A DNA stretch of 64,000 nt from Incurvaria masculella (taxonomy: Eukaryota; Arthropoda; Insecta; Lepidoptera; Incurvariidae). This document shows positions 11,918 to 22,935 of the stretch, piece after piece. A model generated the notes under the pieces. That model ran no database searches. It saw only the letters and a program-made list of their open reading frames with translations, and was not told the origin of the DNA. The DNA lies in the NCBI GenBank assembly GCA_946894095.1, contig OX335655.1, positions 12,958,001 to 13,022,000 on the forward strand, written 5' to 3'. The position numbers and the translations under genes are program-made. Numbering within the stretch: position 1 is the stretch's first letter; each line of letters starts with the position of its first letter.

Positions 11918-13192
11918 GCTCGTTAAGTTTTTTCTCCGATATAGCAAAAGCACTTTTTAATCCGTTATTGCCACTGTTAGAAATATTATCGCATTACTAT
12001 TTTGCATAATTTGAGGCATTCGTCTGACTTTGAAATCAACTAAACAGCAATAACACAATAAAATCGCCAACGAGGTGATGAATATGTGGGAGTTTTATAA
12101 CGTCCAAACAATAACAAACACATCGCTACTGGGAGCCGAAGACTAACCAATCACGTGCCAGCAGCGCATTCCAAAATTAAACTCCGTGTAACCGTCGTGC
12201 GTCGGTTTACCTTACCGGCTGCCGACGAGACGTGAGTTTGGCCATAGTTTGGCGCAGGCAAGCGATGGAATACCTACGTTGTTGGAACTCACATTCACAG
12301 CGTTGTTGGCGATTAATAACATTACGGGCTTGGTCAGTTTCGCATTCGCGAAAAGTAAGTGTAGGTTCAAAATATGTTAATTCAAAATATGTGGATTGAC
12401 GGCCATAACAAAATAAAACTCAACAAAAAAGCATTCCTCTTCCTACATTTATGAAATGAGATCATATTGCAAGGCAGCGCTGGTAAAGAACCACATTTAC
12501 GACCGTTTAACAATGTTTGTATAAGCAAGCTTGTTTTATTTTGACTATCTGGTTTTATTGCTACACCGCGAAGATTATGCCTGGCAGATGCTAGTAAGCT
12601 GAATTTAACACATTTATCTTCAGCAATCGGTGGGAGGCAGGCATACAGGATTTTTGTGGCATGAGTCCATACTCCGAATCCAGAACAATCCAGTCTTTTT
12701 AATAACCCAGTCCGATTGATATATGCCCAACATACCATCTCATCCTGGAAATTATCATTACCAGAGTAAATTTTATAAAATAAAAGAGGGTTCACCTGCA
12801 CCAATTAAAAGCGGATGTTAAATGTTCTTTATATACATCATTATTTTATTTCCTTTAATTCACTCCTATATTTCTTTGCATTCCGGGACTATTTTATTGA
12901 TCGTCTTTTTGAAACTAACTCCAAATCCACCACACCTCGCGAAACCAGTGAGGCACTATACCAGCTGAGAAGCGGACTATTATAGAGCTATCGCGCGTTT
13001 GAGGAAAAACACTCGTCAACAGACAGTTCCAAACTCTGGCTGTGAGGCAGAGAAACGTGTGGGTTTTTAAAAACCTGATGTCAACCACAAATGATTATCT
13101 GCGGCGAGTGCTATTTAGGAAATCCTGCAAGGGGAAACTAAGTGGTCAAAAGATTTGAGTTAAGGCGAATTCCGTAATAATTGCTAATTCAT
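11918..13192. other. Intergenic DNA with one repeat relic
   Basis: About 12917-12990 matches a repeat also seen near 15885, 16455 and 41650 (CACCTCGCGAAACCA, GAGGCAC). A 140-codon minus frame at 12382-12804 has no recognisable domain and is not called as a gene. Confidence 0.4.
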
Positions 13193-13247
13193 ACTAATTA
13201 AAACAATTAGTTGTAAAGTGTTTTTACAACTAATTGTTTTAATTAGT
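13193..13247. repeat. Perfect hairpin, 25-bp stem, 5-nt loop
   Basis: The left arm 13193-13217 starts ACTAATTAAAACAATTAG. It is exactly complementary to 13223-13247, around the loop GTGTT. Confidence 0.75.
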
Positions 13248-13280
13248 TGCAGGGCACTAAACAAGGCATGACTGATTAGT

Positions 13281-13345
13281 CAGTCAGTCAGCGTGTTTGC
13301 GTCCACTGCTGGACATACGGCTCTCCAATTTTCCTCCAGTCCTCC
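13281..13345 (-). mobile_element. RTE-like LINE 3'-end relic
   Basis: On the minus strand it reads GAGCCGTATGTCCAGCAGTG, a sequence common at the 3' ends of RTE-type LINEs in Lepidoptera. It is short and decayed. Confidence 0.4.
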
Positions 13346-13554
13346 CGGCCTTCAGCGGTACGGAAGTCTGCAAGGGCAGAAGATATCTTGTGCAGAGTCT
13401 ACTTCCCTTCGCTGTTTATTATAAGCGCTCCTAATGACCGAACCGTGAAGTTATACCATAGTAAAATGTTATGCGTAAAAGGAGACTCTATTCCTACTGA
13501 TCGCACAAAAACGCCCAGTCTTGCTGCCTCGGCATAAAGCTTTAGTACTCTTAA

Positions 13555-14096
13555 GGTGGCCCAACCCGGCGGGCCTAACTCATTCGCGGGCACGGTACAA
13601 AACCGTGCTGTTGCGCTCTGGGACCTTCTCTGTTTCAAAGAATAAGACAGGCTCCGTGATGAGGAAGATGCAACATGTCCACAAAAAAGACAATGTGCAT
13701 AGTGTATGATTTGGTAAGATTTACGAAAATTTTAATTTCAAAACGACTTATAGCTAAAAGTAAACCACGACCGCTGTAGTAAAAAATCTAACAAAAACCA
13801 AATAGATCATAAATCTTGATTAAATAAGCTATGTCTGATGACTAATCTTTTTAAGATGTTCTTACTTTATCAATGCGTAATCCACCTCCAAAGTTATTGT
13901 ATAAAACGCGCGAAAAATTCGAAGTTTCGGACCTTATAACTTAGAAACCAAACACAATTTTACAATGCCAATGGTCATCAGACATCTAGTTCGATCAAAT
14001 AAAGCTATTTTGAGCAAAATTTTGGATCTTTGAGAAGAAATATGGGCGTGATCTTCTTTCCCCTTTTGTATGGGGAGATGAGCGGGTTGGGCCACC
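13555..14096 (+). mobile_element. 542-bp TTAA MITE, copy b
   Basis: Flanked by TTAA at 13551-13554 and 14097-14100, with the same 14-bp perfect inverted ends as copy a. It differs from copy a by scattered point changes. The right-hand TTAA is shared with copy c. Confidence 0.9.
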
Positions 14097-14100
14097 TTAA

Positions 14101-14642
14101 GGCGGCCCAACCCGGCGGGCCTAACTCATTCGCGGGCACGGTACAAAACGGTGCTGTTGCGCTCTGGGACCTTCTCTGTTTCAAAGAATAAGACAGGCTC
14201 CGTGATGAGGAAGATGCAACATGTCCACAAAAAATACAATGTGCATAGTGTATGATTTGGTAAGATTTACGAAAATTTTAATTTCAAAACGACTTATAGC
14301 TAAAAGTAAACCACGACCGCTGTAGTCAAAAATCTAACAAAAACCAAATAGATCATAAATCTTCATTAAATAAGCTATGTCTGATGACTAATCTTTTTAC
14401 GATGTTCTTACTTTATCATTGCGTAATCCACCTCCAAAGTTATTGTATAAAACGCGCAAAATATTCGAACTTTCGGACCTCATAACATGGAAACCAAACA
14501 CAATTTTACAATGCCAATGGTCATCAGACATCTAGTTCGATCGAATAAAGCTATTTTGAGCAAAAGTTTGGATCTCTGACAAGAAATATGGGCGTGATCT
14601 TCTTTCCCCTTTTGTATGGGGAGATGAGCGGGTTGGGCCACC
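14101..14642 (+). mobile_element. 542-bp TTAA MITE, copy c
   Basis: It lies directly after copy b in the same orientation, separated only by one TTAA, with a second TTAA at 14643-14646. Its left end is GGCGGCCCAACCCG, one base off the consensus. Sequence and length almost equal copy b. Confidence 0.9.
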
Positions 14643-14878
14643 TTAATGGCATGTGTCACGTGGACGATGTCCATTCCCTATTATCCAAATAGGTACCGGA
14701 GCTGTAATGCACGCTTACCATATAACTAGCATGACATCCTAGTTCTATGATGCTTACTGTCCGCAATCGAACCTGTTTACGTTTCAATCCACGTTTGGAA
14801 CGACAATCTGGGTTTCCAAAGACATATAGATATTCACTTGTCCTCTGCTTACATTTAATTTATCATTCTAGCTATTCG

Positions 14879-15415
14879 GAGGTCACGACATTTTTGGGCA
14901 CGATGAGGTAAATAGCTGAATCTGAGTTCACATGTTAGAGACCAACCCTCTGATGATAAATATGTCGGTCTGCCCGTGCCAAGAGGTTGCGTTATCTAGA
15001 TTGGCGATATAAAATAGATGCTGGTATGTACCTGCTGATGAAATACTGATTGTCTGAAAGCATTGATACCTATTACAACAATAACCAGTCGGTTTTTTAG
15101 TTAAATACTTAAATTAACCTTAAGTTATATCTGTAACCTAAATCGCCTATAACTACGAAATGCAACCAAATGTTTGTTCAGTTTTTGTATTGCTAACCAA
15201 GTATGTACTGATACTTTCATGCTACGTTATTTGCATCCACTTACCTTATCATATATATTCTTTGTTACCATAACTAGTTTTTCAGGCGCATTATCTACGT
15301 AACGCAACCACTTGGAAAAGGCAGACTGACACATTTAGCTTCAGAGGGTTGGTCTTTATCCCGTGAACCCAGTTTCAGCTATTTACGTTATGGTTATCAT
15401 TTTTGTCGCGAGTCT
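14879..15415. mobile_element. Long-TIR MITE of the GGAGGTCACGAC family, copy 1
   Basis: The terminal inverted repeats extend over about 130 bp. Left-arm landmarks are GGAGGTCACGACATTTTTGG, GTAAATAGCTGAA and AGAGACCAACCCTCTGA; the right arm mirrors them. It is a short relative of the copy at 20443 and of the large foldback at 53519-59536. No coding capacity. Confidence 0.75.
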
Positions 15416-15849
15416 AAGCCGCCATGAATGTCAATCAAACTAGGTCTTTCCTAACTCAATCCAAATTGAACCGTTCTTCCACTAGTATAGGCCTCGCAAT
15501 ACCGATATTGTTTCAGTGCTTCCAAGCGAATTCATGGGCAGTCCTAACTCGTGGAAGCTATTGTCAGCGGAAACCCTTCAGTTTTGCGGTGTTTCGAAGG
15601 TAAAATAGGGAATTACATGTTTAGTTACAATATATTAGCATTGTTTTGTCTTCGAGAACTCAAGCGTATTGTTTGAAGCGTTTAGGGACAGATCCCTGTG
15701 TTCGCAGCTTGTAAAGCTTGCCACAAATTTAACAATACAATGAAGTAACAAATATGTTATGGATATAGAACTGTCTGCCGGCGTGTGTTTTCCTCAAACC
15801 TACAACTTGGGAGTCTTCAAACGTAATTTAAACCAGCTTTATAGATTAT

Positions 15850-16160
15850 AGCTTATAGCGCAATCCGCATGGTGCCTCGATGAGCGTGGTTTCGCGAGCT
15901 AAGGTGGATTCGCCTTTTCTGAGTACATTTGGTCTCTCAGCACAGTACCGTATTTTCTTAAAAAAATATTTATATACAGTAGGAGACTTAGGATACGTAA
16001 CCAGAGTATACACTTCCGGTTGAAAGAAATAATGAACAGTCAAAATAATTGTCAAATTACTGTTGGATATCGTGATAACGTTTTTTGTCCGACCCCGGTT
16101 TTCACCACCTCCAGTTACCTGAAATCCGATAAGTAACCTTCGGTTACATGTCATATTTAC
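15850..16160. repeat. Interspersed repeat relic
   Basis: Shares GTGGTTTCGCGAG...CTCTCAGCAC with 16455-16540 and, inverted, with 41650-41760. CACCACCTCCAGTTACCTGAA recurs near 38157. The 130-codon minus frame through here has no domain. Confidence 0.35.
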
Positions 16161-16219
16161 ATGGCGTAACCGAAAGGTAACGTTGGGGTTGTTGTAGCTG
16201 GATAGGGTGGAAACGGGCC

Positions 16220-16468
16220 CGAGTCTGGCACAATGCATTACTTTTCAAGCTAACGGCCTTACACCCGACCTGATTGACTGGATCGCATAATTTCTGCATG
16301 TCCGCAACATTAAAAGTTTTGGTTGACGGTTGTTGCTCCAAAGTCATGTCAGTGAATGCCGGTGTACCGCAAGGTTCTGTGTCGTCCCCAATCGTTTTTC
16401 TGCCGCAAATTAATAATCTATTCAATTTGGACAACATTGTTTGCTACGTTGATAGTCTGCGAAGAGTG
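16220..16468 (+). pseudogene. Jockey-like LINE RT relic
   Basis: Frames read RVWHNALLFKL, GLTPDLIDWIA, then a stop and frameshift, then NAGVPQGSVSSPIVFL and NIVCYVDS. The last piece is a decayed YADD active site (the second D is now S). This is RT motifs A-side through C of a Jockey/CR1-like LINE, with broken frames. Confidence 0.65.
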
Positions 16469-16633
16469 TGATTTCGCGAGGTGAGGTGTGTTTGGTTTTT
16501 CTGAGCACTTTCGAGTCTCTCAGCACTATTTTGTGGTTTCTCTGCCTATGTCACGGAAAAAAATGTGAAATAAAATAGTTTTTGTATAACTTGTAAAACA
16601 TATACTACTATTGATACCCTTTTTTATGAAACC

Positions 16634-16960
16634 TGACATGGATGGCTAATATATTAGACCAATACACCACATTCCCGAAGGAATTAGGTGCCATGCCAGG
16701 ACCTTCCCTTTATGAGCACGGCTACATTGAACTGGGTGGAAAACACGGACAATTTTTCATTGCCGCTTCGACCATCTTTTCATCCAATGCGGTGGTACCA
16801 ACCCGGGCGGGCTTAAACCCTACCACCTAGTAGGGGAAGGGGATCTACAGTTTTACATTGACTCCGAACCATGGAGCAGCTCGCATTCGTGATGAAAATG
16901 CACTTATCGAACTCGGAAAGAGAAAGACAGTGGTGCATGTCGGTATTGAACCCAGAGCCG
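16634..16960 (-). mobile_element. SINE, tRNA-like head, minus strand
   Basis: Tail first on the plus strand (TGGATGGCTAATA, GGTGCCATGCCAGGACCTTCC), then the body up to GTGGTGCATGTCGG. The head is cut at 16960 by a MITE. The remaining head resumes after 17300 and is the source of the tandem array there. Confidence 0.65.
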
Positions 16961-17300
16961 GTAGTCTCAGTTGTCACCTAAATTGGCGTTACGGCAAACC
17001 GATCGACTGGCGTTTTCAAATGTATGGAGAAATCTAAGAGCGCGCGCAGCGGGCGTTAAGCGAACTAACATTTGCGAGTCCGAGCTTGATTTGACAGCTT
17101 ACTCAACGTTGCCGTAAATACGTCGACGTTGCGGTTTAAGTCCACTCCGCGTTTTCATACAAATCGGAAGTCCGCGTTTGACTTTGACAGCTTGAAGAAG
17201 TAAAACCACAGAATATCTAGTAAAAACTTGTATAGAGTTTGGAGAAAACGCCAGTCGATCGGTTTGCCGTAACGCCAATTTAGGTGACAACTTAGACTAC
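16961..17300. mobile_element. 340-bp MITE with about 50-bp TIRs
   Basis: The ends GTAGTCTCAGTTGTCACC and its mirror CTTAGACTAC continue inward through TAAATTGGCGTTACGGCAAA, almost perfectly inverted on both sides. Related copies are at 33125 and 46984. It sits inside a SINE head. Confidence 0.8.
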
Positions 17301-17310
17301 CGGCTCAGGT

Positions 17311-17757
17311 CTCTGGTACGCTAGGCCAGTCCTCGCGCCACTAGGGTACGAGCCGCTCTAATCGAACTCAGAAATAGAAAGAAAGTGGTGCATGTCGGGG
17401 CGAGGAAACCCAGACCTCTGGTACGCTAGGCCAGTCCCCGCGCCACTAGGGTACGAGCCGCTCTAATCGAACTCAGAAATAGAAAGAAAGTGGTGCATGT
17501 CGGGGCGAGGAAACCCAGACCTCTGGTACGCTAGGCCAGTCCCCGCGCCACTAGGGTACGAGCCGCTCTAATCGAACTCAGAAATAGAAAGAAAGTGGTG
17601 CATGTCGGGGCGAGGAAACCCAGACCTCTGGTACGCTAGGCCAGTCCCCGCGCCACTAGGGTACGAGCCGCTCTAATCGAACTCAGAAATAGAAAGAAAG
17701 TGGTGCATGTCGGGGCGAGGAAACCCAGACCTCTGGTACGCTAGGCCAGTCCCCGCG
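17311..17757 (-). repeat. 105-bp minisatellite made from a SINE head
   Basis: Units start at 17311, 17416, 17521, 17626 and a partial unit at 17731, period exactly 105 bp, nearly identical. Read on the minus strand, each is the tRNA-type SINE head (GAGGTCTGGGTTTCCTCG, TGCACCACTTTCTTTC). The segment 17758-18060 after it is moderately GC-rich with no recognised gene. Confidence 0.85.
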
Positions 17758-18144
17758 ACGTCCCTACGAGTCGCTACGAATTTTCGCTGCATAATCCAGA
17801 CGAATAGTATTTCAACGAGCTTTGAGTCGGAGGCGGCGCGGAGGTGGCGACAAACAATACATGTAGTACAATAATACGGTGGTGTGCGTGCCAGTGAATT
17901 ATTCAACGTTTCAGCACAAGCAGAGCCGCGCGACACGGACGACGCGACGCGACGACGTGAATGCACAGAGGTCAGTGAACTCGACTCGTGAAAATTGTAC
18001 GGGGCGTGTTTTTATTTGTACAGTACGTAATTTGTTTTGCTTAGTCGCGTGCCGCTCGTAGGAACATTTTCTACATAAATCTGTGCAAACATTCCCCCAC
18101 AGAATCGAATACCGGTACTTCGTAACAGAAGGGCCACTCTAGTG

Positions 18145-18356
18145 GCAGCTGCGGGGACGCATCATAAAGTCCAAAAAGCGCAAAGTCCAAAACCCATACC
18201 GTCCAAAACACTTGTGAATACGAATACATATTTTCAATTTGGTTAGGTTAGGTTAGATTATATGCATATTATACACACGAAAAATACATACTTTTGGACG
18301 TTCTTGGTTTTGGACCTTATGCTTTTTGGACTTTATAAATGCGGCCCGCAGCTGCG
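18145..18356. mobile_element. 210-bp palindromic MITE
   Basis: The ends GCAGCTGCGGG and CCCGCAGCTGC are inverted. ATAAAGTCCAAAAAGC and GCTTTTTGGACTTTAT form the inner inverted repeat, with further GTCCAAAA words. The centre has GGTTAGGTTAGGTTAG, three copies of the insect telomere pentamer. Confidence 0.65.
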
Positions 18357-18854
18357 AGGACGATAGCGGAAATTACAGTTAAAGTGCAGCCATCTTGGAA
18401 TATTGGCCGATCCCTGGCTAGCACTATAGTTATTCTGTGCCCTGGCTGGAGTAAAGACGACATTTTATATTTTTTTCTCTGCAGGATACTTATGGGAAAC
18501 GCAAGGGATTTATCGCCATATTCAACCAGAGAGTCACTGTGTGGTGGTGTGTCTAGTTTAAATACTGCTAAATTTAATAAAAGTAACTATTGAAAAAAGG
18601 CATCCTACGAGAAATAATGTTATTGATTGGAAGGAGCGTCCGTCAGTTAATTTATATTTCATCCAGGCCAGACAGGACTGAAGTTCGTCCGGATCGGCTC
18701 TAGCTCACTTCACGTGAAACATTCGCAAACGTGACAGCATGGATATAGGCACATTCAACCCCGTGCATTCCCCTAGCCCTAGACTCTAGACGAGGAATGT
18801 GATTTCTGGATTCTGAGAACAGAATGCTTAGTAATATTTTTTCTACATGTAACT

Positions 18855-19158
18855 GGATATGTATGGCTCATACCAAAGTGACCGTCAGATATTAGCCAAA
18901 CACATCACATGGGAACTAGGTGCCATGCCAGGACCTCCCTTATACTGCTCGGCTGCATTGAACTGGATGGAAAACACGGTCAATTTTCATTGCCGCTTCG
19001 ACCATCGTTCGTTCAATGCGATGGTACGAACCCGGGCGGGATTAACACTACCACCGAGTAAGTAAAAAACCAGGGCCTACAGTTTTACCTGGAATGCGAA
19101 CCACTACCAGCCTCAACGGTTGAGAATGGTCACCCATCCGGAACCCAACGTGCTCAGC
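18855..19158 (-). mobile_element. SINE, 5S-like head, minus strand
   Basis: Tail GGTGCCATGCCAGGACC, body, and a truncated 5S-like head that on the minus strand reads GGATGGGTGACCATTCTC. Confidence 0.65.
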
Positions 19159-19160
19159 AT

Positions 19161-19362
19161 GTCTATTCCTGACATTCAATCAGGAATCCTGAGTCTAGAA
19201 AACCGCTTTTATAGCGATTTTCAAAGCGAGCTTTTCTACGAAAAACCTTGATTAATTTAAAAAAACTATGCTTCGGAATATTTTCGTCAAGAAAACCGCT
19301 GCAAATGCTGTTTTCTAGACTCAGGATTCCTGATTCTTGATTACTGAATGCCAGGAATAGAC
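19161..19362. mobile_element. 202-bp MITE
   Basis: The ends GTCTATTCCTG and CAGGAATAGAC are perfect inverted repeats. The inner CAGGAATCCTGAGTCTAGAA is also mirrored. A diverged relative may lie at 26790-26900. Confidence 0.7.
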
Positions 19363-19576
19363 CAGCAGAGGTGCTGACAGGTCCAAAAATTTTGAGAGTT
19401 ACAGCGGTACAGCGCACCGGTTGTTCCACGTGACATGTCCATACACGTGACAACTACAATGACGCTAATTGACATCGCACGTGACTAAAATGTAGAATTC
19501 CAAGGCCACGCTCCAAATAATAACACTGGGAAAATTTTACTTCGCCGCATTTTAACCAATTGAGAGGTAGTCAAAC

Positions 19577-19770
19577 TGTTTTTAGACGGACGGACGGGCG
19601 GACAGCGGAGGCTTAGTAATAGGGTTTCGTTTTCACCCTTTGGGTACGGAACCCTAAAAATTGATAAATTAATAAAAATAAAAACGTGATTTTTGTGTGT
19701 TTTTTGGTGTTAAATCTTTTACTATGGTACGGAACCCTTCGTGGGCGAGTCCGTCTGGCATGTGGCCCTT
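19577..19770. mobile_element. GTCY MITE fragments, rearranged
   Basis: Two ends of the family lie next to each other. 19577-19657 has the (GGAC)n side and CACCCTTTGGGTACGG. 19685-19770 has AACGTGATTTT and TACGGAACCCTTCGTGGGCG. The two pieces do not have the order or orientation of an intact element. Confidence 0.55.
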
Positions 19771-19784
19771 TTTTTTATTTAGAT

Positions 19785-19890
19785 TGTGGGTTCAAATCCC
19801 CGCCCCGTTCATGCATCACTTTCTTTCTCTTTCCGAGCTGGATAAGTGCGTTTCGTTACGAGCGCCTGATATGAGAGCCGTTGTCGCCTA
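19785..19890 (+). mobile_element. SINE head fragment, tRNA type
   Basis: B box GGTTCAAATCCCCGCCCCG followed by CTTTCTTTCTCTTTCCGAG and GTGCGTTTCGTTACGA. The shared tail is missing. Confidence 0.6.
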
Positions 19891-20442
19891 TTTTTAACAG
19901 ACTTCAAAAAAAGGAGGAGGTTCTCAATTCGTCGGAATCTTTTTTTTTTTCTAAAACTATGGAGGAGGAAAAACACAAACTGTTTTCACGTTTGTTGTTG
20001 TTTTTTAGCGGGAGTTAATTTATTTTATTGTTGTTATCTCATCAGAAAATATTATAAAATACGAATATACATATAATAATAACAATAGTAATATATAATA
20101 ATAATAATATAACTAGTGGCTCTCTGAGCCTTCGTCTTCGTATGTCTTCTTCGTATGTCTGTCTTTTTAAACACTTTTGACATTTAAAACTTTTTTTAAA
20201 ACTGGCTCGACTGAAATGTTCTACATAAATATTGAACCTGCTTGCAACAATTCACGAGAATCGGAGAGGAGAACAACCGGACAGACATACCACATTTAAT
20301 TTTTTTTCGAAATTACTCCGCCATTATTAACTAAAGTATTTTTGCCCAATCTTCAAACGAGACCTTCGTTACGGTCGATCAATAACAGTTGAGCAACGCC
20401 ATTTAACTTACTGCCAAGAGAACCATCTCTGGTTATAATCCG

Positions 20443-20988
20443 GGAGGTCACGACATTTTTGGTCACGATAAGGTAAATGGCTGAATCTGGGTTCACATGT
20501 TAGAGACCAACCCTCTGATGCTAAATATGTCGGTCTGCCCGTGCCAAGTGGTTGCGTTATCTAGATTGGCTATATAAAATAGATGCTGGTATGTACGTGC
20601 TGATGAATATACTGATTGTCTGGAAACATTGATGCCTATTAATTATGCAACAATAACTAGTCGGTTTTTTAATTACATACTTAAATATACCTAAAGTTAT
20701 ATCTGTAACCTAAATCGCCTATAACTACGAAATACAACCAAATGTTTGTTCAGTTTTTGTATTGCTAAGCAAGTATGTACTGATACTTTCATGCTTCGGT
20801 ATGTGCATCCATTTACCTTATCATATATATTTTTTGTCACCATAACTAGTTTTTCAGGCGCATTATCTACGTAACGCAACCACTTGGAATAGGCAGACAG
20901 ACACATTTAGCTTCAGAGGGTTGGTCTTTATCCCGTGATACCCGTTTCAGCCATTTACGTTATCGTTACCATTTTTGTCGCGACCTCC
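20443..20988. mobile_element. Long-TIR MITE of the GGAGGTCACGAC family, copy 2
   Basis: Closely similar to 14879-15415 along its whole length. It starts GGAGGTCACGACATTTTTGG and ends GTCGCGACCTCC. Confidence 0.8.
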
Positions 20989-21407
20989 TATTAACTAATA
21001 TTAACTAATATCTAACTTATATCTATTAGTGATAAATTTAAATAAATCCGTCCTTATTTACCTACTAATAAACCCCGGAAACGACAGAACCAACGAATCA
21101 ACTGGAGTCTCATGTAGAACATCGGGCTCGTATTCTGAAGACGCAGGTTCGAGTTCCGTTTCAGGGAAATTCGTGTGTCAGATGATTTCAAAATGAAACA
21201 TCAATATTTAACTTTTACCCAACCAACCCGAAATCAGAAAAGGACGGAACATTAGGATGCCGATAATGAAGGCCGGGCGAATTGGAGCGATTCACGAAGT
21301 TTTCGGCAGGACTGACCCTTTTGGCGATGACAGAGACGGATCCAAGGCCGTTAAAGTGGGGCAGCAGTGTCGCAGAGACCGCAGCGGGAGCGGGGGCCGA
21401 GGGAAGG

Positions 21408-21455
21408 GGGTGGACACAGGAAGAGGGGGGGGGGGTGGACACAGGAAGAGGGCAG
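21408..21455 (+). repeat. G-rich tandem duplication
   Basis: GTGGACACAGGAAGAGGG occurs twice in a row, separated by a G run. The surrounding 21100-21540 is otherwise unrecognised. Confidence 0.55.
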
Positions 21456-21564
21456 GCGCCCGTCGGCTCGGCGGCACTAGCGATTTATAGCTTCCATGGA
21501 AGCACATGCCCGGCTACATCGATCGCCCAGTAACAAACTAACGATAGACATAGTGGGGGTGAAA

Positions 21565-21745
21565 AGGTGCGACGCCTCGGCGTTCGATAATCGAGGTTAA
21601 GCAACGATGGGTGCGGCTACTCGATGGGTGACCGTTTCCGAACGTTGGGGCTGGATATGGTTCGGATTCCACGTAAAACGGTAGTGCCACTTTCTTACTT
21701 GTAGATGGCAGGGTTAATTATGCTTGGGTACGGGACCAAGGGACT
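21565..21745 (+). mobile_element. SINE, 5S-like head, truncated
   Basis: GAGGTTAAGCAACGATGGG and TCGATGGGTGACCG are the 5S-type promoter blocks. TTCGGATTCCACGTAAAAC and GTAGATGGCAGGGTTAAT are diverged body. The shared tail is absent. Confidence 0.55.
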
Positions 21746-22224
21746 CGTGTAAGGATTTGACAAAATAATCTGTATGCCCGATAAAATATCCCAGCTACCC
21801 TTAGAATCGGTCTATACCACAGCTACAGGTCGAGACAACGGGACACAAGATGTCTAAAAGCTTATCATGTAAAAGTGTTAAACCTCACAACCAAACAAAC
21901 TGAAGACGCTTGACGGAAATCGCATCAAGCCATATTTAGCCAAGCCAAGCATTACTTACTTTGTAGCTTTGTGCTACAAAGCAGATAGTTTTTAAATTAT
22001 AATTTATCTTTTCTGTGTATCTGATTTTAACAAATAATGCTAACAGACACTTGATGACCGTAGAGGAAACGAATAAATAACAAAATAACATCCATCCATC
22101 GCATTGAATGAAAGAAAGTCGAAACGGCAATAAAAAATGTTCGTGTTGGGCACTCAGTTCCCATGTCAAGTTCCATGAAATAGACATTGCGTGCATGAAG
22201 GATACTGTCAACAGCGTAGAAGAA

Positions 22225-22400
22225 AAAGTTGAATGAGGCACGGCGAGAAACTGCAGATTACTACAATCTGCGCAGCCGAAGTCCTTACAGGAAGTTAACT
22301 TCCTACAGGAAGAAGCGAGATTCAGGTCGCGCCGCGAATCCTGATGACATCCGCAACGGGCCGGATGGAAATGCTGAGTGGAAGAAGTCATCCGAACACT
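22225..22400 (+). mobile_element. Penelope-like element 3' fragment with hammerhead-like core
   Basis: The short frame ends with the segment RAANPDDIRN, also present in the copies at 4271 and 56175. At 22342 the sequence has CTGATGA, then CATCC...GGATG as a 5-bp stem, then GAAA. That is the order of a hammerhead ribozyme core through stem II. I could not identify a convincing stem I or III. Confidence 0.5.
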
Positions 22401-22515
22401 GTTTCGCTTTGTTTGTGGTTCTAATCATAGCAGTATCTGAATAAATGTCTTCGGTGCCTTTGTCACACTAGTTGTCCTGATGCAATTAATCTTATTATTA
22501 AAGCTGGATTGATTT

Positions 22516-22935
22516 TTAGGGTTCCGTACCCAAAGGCTGAAAACGGAACCCTATTACTAAGCCTCCGCTGTCCGTCCGTCCGTCCGTCCGTCCATCCGTC
22601 CGTCTGTCCGTCCGTCCGTCCGTCCGTCCGTCCGTCCGTCCGTCCGTCCGTCCGTCCGTCCGTCCGTCCGTCCGTCCGTCCGTCCGTCCGTCCGTCCGTC
22701 CGTCTGTCCGTCTGTCACAGGGCTGTATCTCAGTAACCGTAACAGATAGATAGCTGAAAATTTCACAGAGTGTGTATTTATTTTGCCGCTATAACAACAA
22801 ATAGGTAAAATTCAAAAAAATATTCAAATTAAAGGGGGCTCCCATACAAAAAACGTGATTTTTTTGTGTTAAATATTTTACGAAGGTACGGAACCCTTCG
22901 TGTGCGAGTCTGACACGCACTTGGCCGGTTTTTTA
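22516..22935 (+). mobile_element. GTCY MITE with long microsatellite
   Basis: It starts AGGGTTCCGTACCCAAAGG and ends GACACGCACTTGGCCGGTTT. It contains CAGGGCTGTATCTCAGTAAC and GCCGCTATAACAACAAATAG. The microsatellite at 22570-22712 is about 36 tetranucleotides of (TCCG)n with few interruptions. Confidence 0.85.
22570..22712. repeat. (TCCG)n microsatellite
   Basis: About 143 bp of TCCG repeats with a few C-to-T or G-to-A changes. It is much longer than in the other copies of the same MITE in this window, so it has expanded after insertion or been inherited from a long source copy. Confidence 0.9.

Noticed and set aside
12382..12804. 140-codon minus ORF
   Set aside because: No domain, no start or splice support, ordinary composition; could be chance.
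17311..17757. CRISPR-like array
   Set aside because: Units are contiguous 105-bp copies without variable spacers, in a eukaryotic genome, and derive from a SINE.
21120..21165. tRNA-like B box (GGTTCGAGTTCC)
   Set aside because: No A box or cloverleaf could be matched.
22557..22766. SVRPSVRPSV / TDGRTDGR ORFs
   Set aside because: Translation of the (TCCG)n microsatellite.
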